Source: Bacteroidia bacterium (GTDB lineage Bacteria; Bacteroidota; Bacteroidia; CAIKAF01). From it: a DNA stretch of 64,000 nt. Shown here piece after piece: positions 43,681-52,809 of the stretch (within the stretch, counting starts at the first letter, position 1; each line of letters begins with the position of its first letter). The position numbers and the translations under genes are program-made. The notes beneath the pieces were generated by a model. The model saw only the letters and a program-made list of their open reading frames with translations, did not search any database and was not told where the DNA came from. Where the stretch lies: the NCBI GenBank assembly GCA_030427255.1, contig JAUHWY010000006.1:62001-126000 (forward strand), in the 5' to 3' direction.

Positions 43681-46580
43681 GGGAGCTTTAGCCAAGGCAT
43701 AGCTAAGCCCAAAGCCGGCACCTTAAGCACATAGTAACCCGCCGGAATACTTTGCACATCCAAAGCCAGGCCACTTTTTACCTGACCCGATTGAAGCACC
43801 CTGCCTCTCAAATCCAAAATCTGATAGGCATGGACTTCTTTGCCCTCGTAAGATAAAAGCAGCTGTCCATGGCTTGGGTTTGGATACAACCTAAACGTTT
43901 GCCCATTCTGACTAACTACTCCGGTTTGGAAAGAAAAACCTTCGCTTTGGCCTGAACATCCATTCCCGTCGTTTACTTGTACCGAATAGCTGCCCGGCTG
44001 ACCGGGAATGTAACTTTGTCCATTGGCACCGGGTATAGGGTTCCCATTCAAAAACCATTGATAGGAGGCGAAAAGATCTGTACTTAAAATGCCGCCTTGC
44101 TCATAAATAGGAGGCTGTGGACCCGAAGTAACGGTAATGGAACCGGAGAATTGGTCGCTGCCATGGCTATTGGTGGCCAATAAGACCACCGGATAAGCCC
44201 CCACTTGATTGTATACCACCGTTGGGTTTTGTTGGGTACTTGTTCCCGGAGTTCCGCCTGAAAAAGTCCAGCTCCAGGAAGTAGGTGTAAACATGGATTG
44301 GTCGGTGAATTGTACCGTTTGCCCAACACAAACCGTTTCTAAACTTTGGTCAAAATCGGCTATTGGGGCAATGGCCGGAGGACCGCTGCAAATGCCGGTG
44401 AGCCTTATATTATCTAACCATACATTGTTTCCTCCATTGTTTTGCACCACAAAAGCAAGGTGGAGGTTGGGGTACCCATCAAAGGCAGAAAGATCCAAAT
44501 TAAAACAGCTGGTGTTGGTAGGCGCATTAAAGCACCAGTCCCCGGCTCCTGTTGGTTCAAAACTGCTGTTGAGCAAAAAGCCTGTGGCAAAGGTACCTGA
44601 GCCGTCTTCGGCTACCCGCAACAGGTTATGCGGAAAAGTTTGTCCTCCATCGGTGCTTAATAATACAAACAGAGAATCTCTGAAATTTGCACTACGTCGT
44701 CTGTGTGCGTGCTCAAAGCTCAAACTTAAGGCAGTGTGTTGACTTGCATCAATAGCCGGACTAATAAGCAGGTCTTCAGCCCCACTGAGTTGGTTATTGT
44801 TCCAAACATCAACATAAGCTGCTGCATTTCCCGGAGCAGTTCCGTTTGCCACACCCAACTCCCAGGTATTGTTGTTGTCCGGGTTTTGAACTTGCCAGCC
44901 TGACTGGGCAAAGCTTCCTGACTCAAAGGTTTCCTCAAAAATCACGGCAGTTCCCGTATTGGTAACTTGCACCGCTCCTTGTTGTAGCAGGGTATCACAG
45001 CCAAAGCCATTGCAGGCCACCAACTGCACGTCATAACTTCCCAAAGCATTGTAAACTACACTTGGATTTGGGCTGGAGGATTGCGCAGGGTTGCCTCCCG
45101 GAAACAGCCAAATCAAACTATCTACCGTACCCACGCTAGTACTATTAAAGCTGAAGGTAGCACCGGGACAACCGGTTTGGCCTCCGCCGCCAAAATTTGC
45201 TTGAGGGGGCTGGTTAGGGTTGCAGAGGTACGTTTGAACATTCAAAATACCTTTGTAGAGATTCAAACGCCCTTCACTAGAGGTAGTCCCTGCCATAGAA
45301 GCAATGGAGTCAACGCCTGTTAGCAACCACTGGCGCATGGTTAAGGCCAATGCTGCAGGGTTGGCTTTGTAGTCGTTCATGAATTGAGGACATGCCGCCG
45401 AGTAATACAAGGCAATAGCTCCTGCCACATGAGGAGTGGCCATGCTGGTGCCGGTTAAGTCATTGTAATTATTGGTCGGAACTGTATTGTAAATGCTGGT
45501 TCCGGGCGCTCCAATGTCCATATTTATTGCGCCATAGCCTGCCCCATTGTTTCTTTGATCGGTGCGCGTGGTGTTGGTTACCGCTACCATATAACTAGAG
45601 GGGCAAGTAGTAGGCACATCGCCGACTTGGTCAATATCCACACCTTGATTAGGCCCTGCACCGGCATTAAGAATGCCGAGAGTACCTAAAGTGTCGTAAA
45701 AGGCGCACCAAATAGGATAATTGGCTGCATTACCGAAATCTACTCCAAATGAGGCATTGGTAGAGACCACAAAAGCTCCTTGTTGTCCATTGGTGTTGTT
45801 GTACTGTTCCCGCAAAGTGGCAGCATAAGCATAGGCACCTACCACCGTTGATTCATTCCCGCTGGAACCTTGTATGGGCAAAATTTTTACTCGCCAATTC
45901 ACCCCGGAAACACCAATCCCGTTATCGCCTCTGGCTCCAATGATACCGGCCACATGGGTGCCGTGCGTTCCGCTACCTATATTTCCATTATTGTTGTAGG
46001 CGTTCCAGCCGTTTACATCGTCCACATAACCATTATTGTCGTCGTCAATATTGTTGTTGGGTATTTCGGCCCAATTTCTATACATATTAGGTGCTAAGTC
46101 CGGATGGTTGATTTGAAAACTACCATCTACAACGGCTACCACCAAGGTATCGCCGGTAGTGGTTAAGCCTCCTGTAGTAATGTTCCAAGCCAACTCGGCA
46201 TCTACATCTGCTCCGGGAGTTCCACCTCCTTGACCCGTATTGTTCAGGCTCCATTGATCCGACACATAACTTGGATCGTTAGGCGCAGCTCTATGTTCTA
46301 AGGTATGGTTGTACTGAGCCAAAGCCACACCGGGCATGGATTGAACTTGCCGCAACGCTTGTTCTGCCGGGGTACTCAATGGAAATTTAAGGACATGGAT
46401 GTTGTATCGATCACTAACCGTAGACTCAAGTGACCAATCTCCTTGTTCATTCAGTAGGTTTTGGATAGCGGCACCTTTATGCAGCATGACCAATAACTCC
46501 CCCGGTCTAATATTTTGTTCGGTTTGTGCCTGTAGAGAAAAGACTGTAAAAACTGAAAGAAGAAGAAATAAAGAGCGCAT
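43677..46580 (-). CDS. Exported subtilisin-like protease, T9SS
   Basis: 967 aa from MRSLFLLLSV at 46580. Signal peptide, then a propeptide-like region to about 95. The S8 catalytic domain follows: Asp in VVAVVDGSFQINHPDL, His in GTHGTHVAGIIGA, Ser in LTGTSMATPHVAGAIALYYSA. Next come a PKD domain (about 470-545), a jelly-roll MAM or cleaved-adhesin-like domain (about 550-745), a second PKD (about 755-845), an Ig-like region, and a T9SS C-terminal domain (FRLYPNPSHGQLLLSYEG). The catalytic triad is complete. Probably an extracellular nutrient protease. Confidence 0.92.
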   Translation of the reverse strand: MRSLFLLLSVFTVFSLQAQTEQNIRPGELLVMLHKGAAIQNLLNEQGDWSLESTVSDRYNIHVLKFPLSTPAEQALRQVQSMPGVALAQYNHTLEHRAAPNDPSYVSDQWSLNNTGQGGGTPGADVDAELAWNITTGGLTTTGDTLVVAVVDGSFQINHPDLAPNMYRNWAEIPNNNIDDDNNGYVDDVNGWNAYNNNGNIGSGTHGTHVAGIIGARGDNGIGVSGVNWRVKILPIQGSSGNESTVVGAYAYAATLREQYNNTNGQQGAFVVSTNASFGVDFGNAANYPIWCAFYDTLGTLGILNAGAGPNQGVDIDQVGDVPTTCPSSYMVAVTNTTRTDQRNNGAGYGAINMDIGAPGTSIYNTVPTNNYNDLTGTSMATPHVAGAIALYYSAACPQFMNDYKANPAALALTMRQWLLTGVDSIASMAGTTSSEGRLNLYKGILNVQTYLCNPNQPPQANFGGGGQTGCPGATFSFNSTSVGTVDSLIWLFPGGNPAQSSSPNPSVVYNALGSYDVQLVACNGFGCDTLLQQGAVQVTNTGTAVIFEETFESGSFAQSGWQVQNPDNNNTWELGVANGTAPGNAAAYVDVWNNNQLSGAEDLLISPAIDASQHTALSLSFEHAHRRRSANFRDSLFVLLSTDGGQTFPHNLLRVAEDGSGTFATGFLLNSSFEPTGAGDWCFNAPTNTSCFNLDLSAFDGYPNLHLAFVVQNNGGNNVWLDNIRLTGICSGPPAIAPIADFDQSLETVCVGQTVQFTDQSMFTPTSWSWTFSGGTPGTSTQQNPTVVYNQVGAYPVVLLATNSHGSDQFSGSITVTSGPQPPIYEQGGILSTDLFASYQWFLNGNPIPGANGQSYIPGQPGSYSVQVNDGNGCSGQSEGFSFQTGVVSQNGQTFRLYPNPSHGQLLLSYEGKEVHAYQILDLRGRVLQSGQVKSGLALDVQSIPAGYYVLKVPALGLAMPWLKLP

Positions 46581-46688
46581 GTACAATTGGAGTTTATTTA
46601 AAACACCAATAAAAATACCAAAAAACATACAGAATATCTGATGTTCCTCTATCTATTTTGTAATCTGCAACCCCACAGAAACACGGCT

Positions 46689-47753
46689 TTAGGACTCTTC
46701 TTCTTCTGGCTCAACGCCTTGCGTGCGACCCGCTAAATATCGGTGCCACTTTTCCAAAATGGCAACAAAACCCGGCGGCGGATCCGTCTTAAAAGACATT
46801 TCCTCTCCGGTAGCCGGATGAACAAATGCCAGAGATTCGGCATGCAATGCCTGCCCGGGAATCAATGCCAAACAATTCTTTATAAACTGCTTGTATTTCG
46901 TAGTATCTACTCCCCGTAAAATACGATCGCCACCATAAAATGGATCATTAAACAAAGGATGTCCCTTAAACTTTAAATGAACCCGTATTTGATGCGTTCT
47001 TCCGGTCTCCAAACGGCAGCGTATTAGACTCACAAAGCCCAAGGGCTCAATGGTTTCGTAATGGGTTACTGCATGTTTCCCAAAATCCCCTTCCGGGTAC
47101 ACCTTATACAACTGTCTATTGTTCTGATCTCGGCCTATGTTCCCGGTTATGGTGCCGGTCTCAGGATCAGGCCCCCCCCAACACAGCGCCAAATAGCGCC
47201 TATGAATGGTTCTGTGAAAAAACTGAGCCGCCAAATGAGTCATCGCTTCTTCGGTTCGAGCAATCACCATAACCCCACTGGTATCTTTGTCTAAGCGGTG
47301 CACCAGTCCCGGCCTTTGCTCGTCCCCTCCTGGCAAATGCCGCACATGATGCAACAAGGCATTTACCAAGGTGCCACTATAATTGCCAACTCCGGGGTGG
47401 ACCACCATTCCCGCCGGCTTATTAATTACCAAAAGATGATCGTCTTGGTACAGTACATCTAAGGGAATGTCCTCAGGCTCTAAGCTGTGGTCTTGTGGTG
47501 GAGTAGGAAATACCAAACTCACCACATCTCCGGGCTTTACTTTATAATTACTTTTTACCGCAACTCCATTCACTTGAAGGCAACCGGCATCTGCTGCTTT
47601 TTGAATCCGATTTCTGCTGGTCTTTTCCAACCGAATGGTCAAAAACTTGTCTACCCGTAAAACAGCCTGACCAGGATCTACCGTAATGCGCTTATGTTCA
47701 TACAGCTCCTCTTCGAACTGTTCCTCATTTTCCTCCATCGGCTTAGAATCCAC
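46689..47753 (-). CDS. rluD: RluA/RluD-family pseudouridine synthase
   Basis: 354 aa with an N-terminal S4 RNA-binding domain (VDKFLTIRLEKTSRNRIQKAA) and the catalytic Asp in VHRLDKDTSGVMVIA, then CRLETGRTHQIRVH. RluD modifies U1911, 1915 and 1917 of 23S rRNA; this assignment rests on the S4 domain plus length. N- and C-terminal acidic tails are extra. Its start is 8 bp after the stop of the 47762 gene, and the run PASTA - T9SS protein - rluD is probably one operon. Confidence 0.88.
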   Translation of the reverse strand: MDSKPMEENEEQFEEELYEHKRITVDPGQAVLRVDKFLTIRLEKTSRNRIQKAADAGCLQVNGVAVKSNYKVKPGDVVSLVFPTPPQDHSLEPEDIPLDVLYQDDHLLVINKPAGMVVHPGVGNYSGTLVNALLHHVRHLPGGDEQRPGLVHRLDKDTSGVMVIARTEEAMTHLAAQFFHRTIHRRYLALCWGGPDPETGTITGNIGRDQNNRQLYKVYPEGDFGKHAVTHYETIEPLGFVSLIRCRLETGRTHQIRVHLKFKGHPLFNDPFYGGDRILRGVDTTKYKQFIKNCLALIPGQALHAESLAFVHPATGEEMSFKTDPPPGFVAILEKWHRYLAGRTQGVEPEEEES

Positions 47754-47761
47754 CCACTGTT

Positions 47762-50014
47762 TTAATGCATCAGTAATTTTTCGCGGAACTGATGCCCTTC
47801 CAAGGTGGTTATTTCAAAAACATACATCCCTTGTGGAACGCCAGGCAAATGAAAGCTATGCTGACCCGGATTTGCCGCTCCGTGACGCACTTCCCGACCA
47901 CTTAAATCTACCAAACGCCAAGAGGCTATTTCTGCACCCGTTTGCACATGAACCATGCCCTGATTCGGATTTGGAAAAACCTGCATGCGCTCTTCAGACA
48001 ATACGGGCTCCTGATTCAACTCGTTCAACCGAAAATCATTGGCAACCAAGGGCCGAATCATGGCTGCGCCACCTAGATCTAAGGTGTCCCAATCCGAATA
48101 AATTCGATAAAACGTATTGTTGGATGCATCGTTGTTTCGGTCAAACCCTAAATTCACTTTAAAGACTTGACTTTGAGTCCAGCCCACATAAAACGGACCA
48201 GAGGACAAGGGCAAAGGCTCCTCCAACACATAGGTCGTAAAGCCATTGTTTTCGTTTATGCGCCTGGCGTCATTGTCCAAGGGACTTACACCAATCCTAA
48301 CTCGTTCGGTATACAACGGATCATCATCCAAATTCTTCCAAACAGTAAGGTCAATATTTCTACTCAGGTTATTTTCTTTAACCGGCGAAAAATACATGCT
48401 GATTCCGTACAGAGTATCGGCGAAATTATTTCTGAATTTAACCGCAAAGGATCCGGGAACTCCAAGCCATACGGCCACTTCAGCCGTACCATCGTCGTAA
48501 GCAAAATAATTATGGAAGGGCTGGGTAATGGTAATGGTATCGTTGTCTAACAGCTTATCTGCATTGAGCTGAGTAAGTATATGTTTTACCGTAAAGGTGG
48601 CACTGTCTTGCAATGGAAAATACCCGCCGTTAGCAAAATCGTAGGTAAAGTCAGGCTGACTCCAACGGCTGAAGTTTGCATAGCCGTTGGTTAAATAAGG
48701 TTGAATGATGTTGGTATCCGAAGGCAGTGGGTTGTAGTCCTGAGGATATTGATTAAACAAATTCCCATCGGTATCTCTCACTTCAAATCCATAAGAAATA
48801 ACTCGAGGAACATCGTCTCTATTGGCAATTTGATTCCGCCATTTTTGCTCAATTTCCGGCATGGTCACTTGCGTCCAAGGCATGGCGGTGTAGAAACGCA
48901 AAAAGTGCGACTGCACATTTACCAAAGCCACGTCCTCTAAGAGGGTATCATCAAAGGTTCTGAAGCGGTCCAGCTCCACATAATCTATAGACCAATGATC
49001 TTGATTACCACTCCGGTTGGCGTAGTTTACAAAACGAAACTGAAAGCCACGTCTCAAATATTGAGGCTCCACAATAGGAATTAGGATGGGTCGAAAATCT
49101 TGAACCGAATCGCCGGGCAGGGCAAATCTTCGATTCCAGCGACGAGCCACGGGATCCAAAAACTCCACTACCAAGGAATCTTGCGGTGCGGGGGCATAAC
49201 CCAAACCCTGAGGTTGAACCCAAAAACTCAAATAAATGGAGTCCGAAGCCGGATAGGTTAAATCGATAGGTTTGGAAGTTAGGCGATCGGCACGACCGTA
49301 AGCCGAAGCCTGAAAATCGTAAGGGGCGCCTAACTCGTCCGTTCCATCAAAAGTTGCCACGCCCCAACTGGGAGGGTCTAAGGCCATGGTATTGTTGCGG
49401 TAGGTGTAGTGGTCCAACCACACCGACCCGTCATTCAATGGAAAAAACACCCGAATAGTGTCTGTGGTATCGGCAGTAACAAAGCCATCGATCAATTGAG
49501 GAATGGTATCTACGAGCTGCGTATTCTCGTTATACACCAATCGAAAAGGACTAAACTCCCAAACCGTAAGCGTATCGTTGGGTCGAAACGGATTTAAGCT
49601 GTCGTTATAAAAAACAATTTCATGCACCGGAGTTTGAAAACTATCCACAGCACTTCCGGAAATCATATAGGTATAGGCCGGTGTAGTTTTATAATTAAAC
49701 GGCCATTGCTGCGGCGCCGGAATCACCCGATATTTAGGCCTCACCGAATCTCGCGGAGCCGGATACTTCCACGCGTCGTAGCTGGTGTAGCGGTCGGTCG
49801 AAAAATCGTCTAAAAAGGGGAGGTTGAGGGTATCGGGCGGAAAAAAGCGGTTTGACCCGTTGGGGTTGATTATTTCTTGCGGCGCAACATGCTTGAGCGA
49901 AACCCGCTGTTGTTTGTTTGGATTGTAATCCAAAGGACCCATAATAACCTGAGCATCAGCAAAGTTAGCGCTCAGCAGGGCGAAAAACAATATGGAAATC
50001 AGGGCCGATCTCAT
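47762..50014 (-). CDS. Large T9SS-exported protein, unknown
   Basis: 750 aa. Signal peptide 1-21 (ends ANFADAQ). The body is beta-rich, with repeated DTxT and jelly-roll-like strands (for example NLPFLDDFSTDRYTSYDAW, WSIDYVELDRF), as in large Bacteroidota surface proteins that I cannot assign. The C-terminal T9SS domain is clear: MQVFPNPNQGMVHVQTG, LVDLSGREVRHG and VPQGMYVFEI. It is coupled to the PASTA gene (4-bp overlap). Confidence 0.8.
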   Translation of the reverse strand: MRSALISILFFALLSANFADAQVIMGPLDYNPNKQQRVSLKHVAPQEIINPNGSNRFFPPDTLNLPFLDDFSTDRYTSYDAWKYPAPRDSVRPKYRVIPAPQQWPFNYKTTPAYTYMISGSAVDSFQTPVHEIVFYNDSLNPFRPNDTLTVWEFSPFRLVYNENTQLVDTIPQLIDGFVTADTTDTIRVFFPLNDGSVWLDHYTYRNNTMALDPPSWGVATFDGTDELGAPYDFQASAYGRADRLTSKPIDLTYPASDSIYLSFWVQPQGLGYAPAPQDSLVVEFLDPVARRWNRRFALPGDSVQDFRPILIPIVEPQYLRRGFQFRFVNYANRSGNQDHWSIDYVELDRFRTFDDTLLEDVALVNVQSHFLRFYTAMPWTQVTMPEIEQKWRNQIANRDDVPRVISYGFEVRDTDGNLFNQYPQDYNPLPSDTNIIQPYLTNGYANFSRWSQPDFTYDFANGGYFPLQDSATFTVKHILTQLNADKLLDNDTITITQPFHNYFAYDDGTAEVAVWLGVPGSFAVKFRNNFADTLYGISMYFSPVKENNLSRNIDLTVWKNLDDDPLYTERVRIGVSPLDNDARRINENNGFTTYVLEEPLPLSSGPFYVGWTQSQVFKVNLGFDRNNDASNNTFYRIYSDWDTLDLGGAAMIRPLVANDFRLNELNQEPVLSEERMQVFPNPNQGMVHVQTGAEIASWRLVDLSGREVRHGAANPGQHSFHLPGVPQGMYVFEITTLEGHQFREKLLMH

Positions 50015-50661
50015 GGATTCATTCCGTTATTGAAGTTTGAAGGTAAACTATTCTCTTCATTATTCAAAACCTCATCTATCAAAAGTGAGTCATCGTCTTG
50101 CTCTTTTAGGTCATCAACCACAAGCACAATGGGACTTCCCTTTGGAAGTTTTTGCCCCAATTTCAGTGCTTTTCCTTTATGCCTAAGCTCAACTATTGGG
50201 GGATTCAACTCCATTTTAGGAGGCCTGCCCGACGCAGTAATCACGGCTTCAATCACCAAGCCTTTGGCCTCAAGCTCTGCACGTGCCACATTAACACTAA
50301 AGTTCACCAAATTGGGTAAAGAAACCATGGGAGGCGCGGCAGACCGCAAAAACAACCGCACTTTTCGCCCCTGTTTCACGTCAACTCCAGCCCGTGGATT
50401 TTGGTCTAACACGTGCCCGGCAGGAACAAACGCCAAAAAATCAGGCACTTCGTACAGCGTATCGCTCAGCAAACCCTGCAAGTCCAGCGCATCCAACTGC
50501 TCCATGGCCTCAGCCTCACTCAGGCCAACCAACTGTGGAACTTCAATCGTTTCTCCATGGTTGGTATACCAATGAAAAAAACGAAACGTAAGCCACAGCA
50601 ACAGCAGCACCGACAGCATGGCCAGCACCACGTTGAGCCAAAAATTCCTGGAGCGAAGCAT
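50011..50661 (-). CDS. Membrane-anchored PASTA domain protein
   Basis: 216 aa. A single N-terminal transmembrane helix (about 7-27) and then about two to three PASTA repeats outside (EVPQLVGLSEAEAMEQLDAL; VLDQNPRAGVDVKQGRKVRLFL; VSLPNLVNFSVNVARAELEAKG). The acidic tail has QDDDSLL. There is no kinase or transpeptidase domain. PASTA repeats bind peptidoglycan fragments, so a cell-wall sensing role is possible. Confidence 0.85.
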   Translation of the reverse strand: MLRSRNFWLNVVLAMLSVLLLLWLTFRFFHWYTNHGETIEVPQLVGLSEAEAMEQLDALDLQGLLSDTLYEVPDFLAFVPAGHVLDQNPRAGVDVKQGRKVRLFLRSAAPPMVSLPNLVNFSVNVARAELEAKGLVIEAVITASGRPPKMELNPPIVELRHKGKALKLGQKLPKGSPIVLVVDDLKEQDDDSLLIDEVLNNEENSLPSNFNNGMNP

Positions 50662-50720
50662 TCCGATAGGCTTAATTCAATTGCAAGACCCGAAAGTACG
50701 TTTTTTTTTCGGGTGGTGGA

Positions 50721-50870
50721 TTTTTGGGGGCCTTATCCGGCTCTCCGCTTTAGCTGTCTCAGGAAAGCTAAGTGGGGCAAACCTTTGGCGGGGCTTGCTA
50801 AAGCTCCGCCCGCCTCAGGCGGCCCCACTAAGCTTTCCTTTCGTCAGGCTATCGCGTCCATCCGGGGCCC
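50721..50870 (-). repeat. Structured intergenic element, copy E8
   Basis: On the minus strand it begins GGGCCCCGGATGGACGCGATAGCC and ends GAGCCGGATAAGGCCCCCAAAAA at 50721. Ends GGGCC and GGCCC pair. GGAAAGCTAAGTGGGGC (50762-50778) pairs with 50822-50838 with one mismatch, enclosing a second stem GGCGG-GGCTT / AAGCT-CCGCC. It faces E9 in opposite orientation. Confidence 0.7.
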
Positions 50871-50908
50871 AAATCATCTTCCAAAAAAGCATCTCTTCAC
50901 GGAGCACT

Positions 50909-51059
50909 GCGCCCCTGACCGCACCGATAGCTGTAGGGTGCAGCCATGGAGCAATTCCGGCACCGAAGCGGCCCCGATTCTTCGGGGACCCTGCAGGGCC
51001 TGGAATTGCCCATGGGTGGACCCTACACTAAAGGTAAGGGCAGGAAAAGGCGCCCAAAA
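50909..51059 (+). repeat. Structured intergenic element, copy E9
   Basis: It begins GCGCCCCTGACCGCACCGATAGC. The arms CCATGGAGCAATTCCGG and CCTGGAATTGCCCATGG pair across a core GAAGCGG plus CCCCGATTCTTCGGGG plus ACCCTGCAGG, close to the E2 core. The 3' end is GGAAAAGGCGCCCAAAA. GCGCC and GGCGC ends pair, as in E3. Its 3' end is 11 bp from the -7 box of the next gene. Confidence 0.7.
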
Positions 51060-51070
51060 CCAAATTTTGC

Positions 51071-51078
51071 TACTTTTA
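51071..51078 (+). promoter_or_regulatory. Possible -7 box of 51082 gene
   Basis: TACTTTTA, one mismatch, three bases before the ATG. Confidence 0.4.
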
Positions 51079-51081
51079 AGC

Positions 51082-51594
51082 ATGCTTTTGTACGAAGATT
51101 CGGTGCGTTGGAACTTGCGTGGTTTCAGGTTTCTCTTGCTTTTGCCCGGCATGGTTTTTGCCCTGTTTTTTGTGCTGGGTTGGTGCGGTGTTGCTCCTTT
51201 TGCGGCTCATGGCCTGCTTTGGCTGTCCCTAAGCATGGCCGCTTGGGGTATTTTGTTGTTGCTGGTCAGCATGCGCCTGCATTTTAGGCTTGACAATCAA
51301 TTCCTTAGCTACAAACTTTCGCCTTTGATGCGGGATTTTAAACAAATTCGCTTAGCGCAAATTGAACGAGTGGACCATGGGCCTTATAGACCCATCCGCG
51401 AATTTGGCGGCTGGGGGCTGCGTTACAACCTGCGTGGTACCAAAGCTGCGGTGTCGATTTATGGAAGCCGGGGCGTACGGCTGCATCTTAAAAACAATAA
51501 GCAATTGCTGCTGGGAACGCCAAGGGATAATGCGCTGGCTGCGGCCATTGAGTCCGCCTTGAAGCAAAGCGAGGCAAAGGACAAAAGCTCTTGA
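51082..51594 (+). CDS. Membrane protein with bacterial PH-like domain
   Basis: 170 aa from MLLYEDSVRW. Two close transmembrane helices (about 18-36 and 42-60), then a soluble beta-rich domain (RLDNQFLSYKLSPLMRDFKQI to the C-terminus) with the pattern of PH-like domains such as GWGLRYNLRGTKAAVSIYGSRGVRLHL and LLLGTPRD. The open frame extends 223 codons upstream through E8 and E9, which is not coding. Function unknown. Confidence 0.75.
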   Translation: MLLYEDSVRWNLRGFRFLLLLPGMVFALFFVLGWCGVAPFAAHGLLWLSLSMAAWGILLLLVSMRLHFRLDNQFLSYKLSPLMRDFKQIRLAQIERVDHGPYRPIREFGGWGLRYNLRGTKAAVSIYGSRGVRLHLKNNKQLLLGTPRDNALAAAIESALKQSEAKDKSS

Positions 51595-51661
51595 GTGGTT
51601 TAGCCCGATATGAATAAGGCGGTCTGTGCAATACTTTGTTGATTAAAATTCTTGCCTGCTG

Positions 51662-51691
51662 TTGCGGCTGGCGATTTGCCCTCTACATTTG
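51662..51691 (+). promoter_or_regulatory. Promoter of ddl
   Basis: TTG at 51662-51664, 19 bases, TACATTTG at 51684-51691, then four bases to ATG. This is the best full promoter match in the window. Confidence 0.65.
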
Positions 51692-51695
51692 AAAT

Positions 51696-52688
51696 ATGAG
51701 TGCAAAACCTGTTGTTGCCGTGCTGGCAGGGAGCTATACCGGCGAACATGAAATCAGTTTAAAATCGGCGGCCCGGGTTATGGAGCAAATGGACCGTGAG
51801 GCATTTTCCCCTTGGCTTGTGGTGTTTAAAGAAAATACCTGGTGGGTGCAACTCCCCGAGGGAGAGGAGCTGGAAATTGACGCATCGCTTTGGGAATTTG
51901 CCTACGAAGGGCAATTGATTTGTTTTGACGTGGCCTACATTATTATGCATGGGGTACCCGGAGAGAGCGGTGAAGTGCAGGGCTTGTTGGAAATGTGTGG
52001 TCTTCCCTACACCACCCCCGGAGTCTTGGTTTCCTCGCTCACCATGAACAAGCAGCTGACCAAAACTTTGGTAGCTTCCTTAGAGATTCCTGTGGCAAAA
52101 TCCTTGCTGTATCGCGCCAATCAGGCACAAATATCCATTGACGAAGCGGTGGAGGAGCTAGGCTTACCTCTTTTTGTGAAGCCAAACCATGGAGGGTCCA
52201 GCTTAGCTACCTTTAAGGTGAAAAGCAAAACCGAAATGGTAGAGGCTATTGAAAAGGCCTTTGAGGTAGACCACGAGGTTCTGGCCGAGGGATTTTTACC
52301 GGGCAGAGAGCTAACCTTAGGGCTTTATAAGTTTCAGGATACCTTGATTTGCTTGCCGCCTACTGAAATTGTGCCGCACAATGAATTCTTTGACTATCAA
52401 GCAAAATACGAGGGCCAATCCGACGAGATAACCCCTGCAAAAATACCGGAAGAGCTAAGAAAGCAAATGGAAGCCTACAGCAAGGCCATATACTCCTTTT
52501 TAAATATTCGCGGTTTGGTACGCATGGACTACATGCTTCACCCGACAGAAGGTTTAATTTTCATGGAAATCAATACGGTTCCGGGTTTTTCGGAGGCTTC
52601 CATTGTTCCGCAACAAATACGCGCTGCCGGACAAACCGAAAAAGAGCTCATTTCACGCTTGATTTGGGAGGCTTTGGCAGAGCGCTAA
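51696..52688 (+). CDS. ddl: D-alanine-D-alanine ligase
   Basis: ATP-grasp enzyme joining two D-alanines for peptidoglycan precursors. 330 aa. Visible: VAVLAGSYTGEHEISLKSA (N-terminal substrate loop, SGE-like), HGVPGESGEVQGLLEM, LFVKPNHGGSSLAT (ATP), VRMDYML, and the metal and ligand site FMEINTVPGFSEAS. Start fixed by the promoter. Confidence 0.96.
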   Translation: MSAKPVVAVLAGSYTGEHEISLKSAARVMEQMDREAFSPWLVVFKENTWWVQLPEGEELEIDASLWEFAYEGQLICFDVAYIIMHGVPGESGEVQGLLEMCGLPYTTPGVLVSSLTMNKQLTKTLVASLEIPVAKSLLYRANQAQISIDEAVEELGLPLFVKPNHGGSSLATFKVKSKTEMVEAIEKAFEVDHEVLAEGFLPGRELTLGLYKFQDTLICLPPTEIVPHNEFFDYQAKYEGQSDEITPAKIPEELRKQMEAYSKAIYSFLNIRGLVRMDYMLHPTEGLIFMEINTVPGFSEASIVPQQIRAAGQTEKELISRLIWEALAER

Positions 52689-52774
52689 CAACAGCCCGGA
52701 GGCTTAAAAAGGAAACCCTTAATTTGATAATCTCAAAAGGTAGCCAAAGAATATCGACTTTGGGAAAGTGAAAT

Positions 52775-52806
52775 AAAAAAGCCGCTCATTGAGCGGCTTT
52801 TCTATT
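52775..52806. terminator. Bidirectional terminator, ddl / ctaD
   Basis: AAAAAAGCCGCTC-ATT-GAGCGGCTTTT: an eight-base GC-rich stem with A-tract on one side and T-tract on the other, between converging genes. Confidence 0.9.
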
Positions 52807-52809
52807 TGA

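Noticed and set aside
50413..51081. Long N-terminal extension of the 51082 membrane protein
   Set aside because: The open frame runs through both structured elements and has no family-like sequence; a -7-like box lies just before the ATG at 51082.
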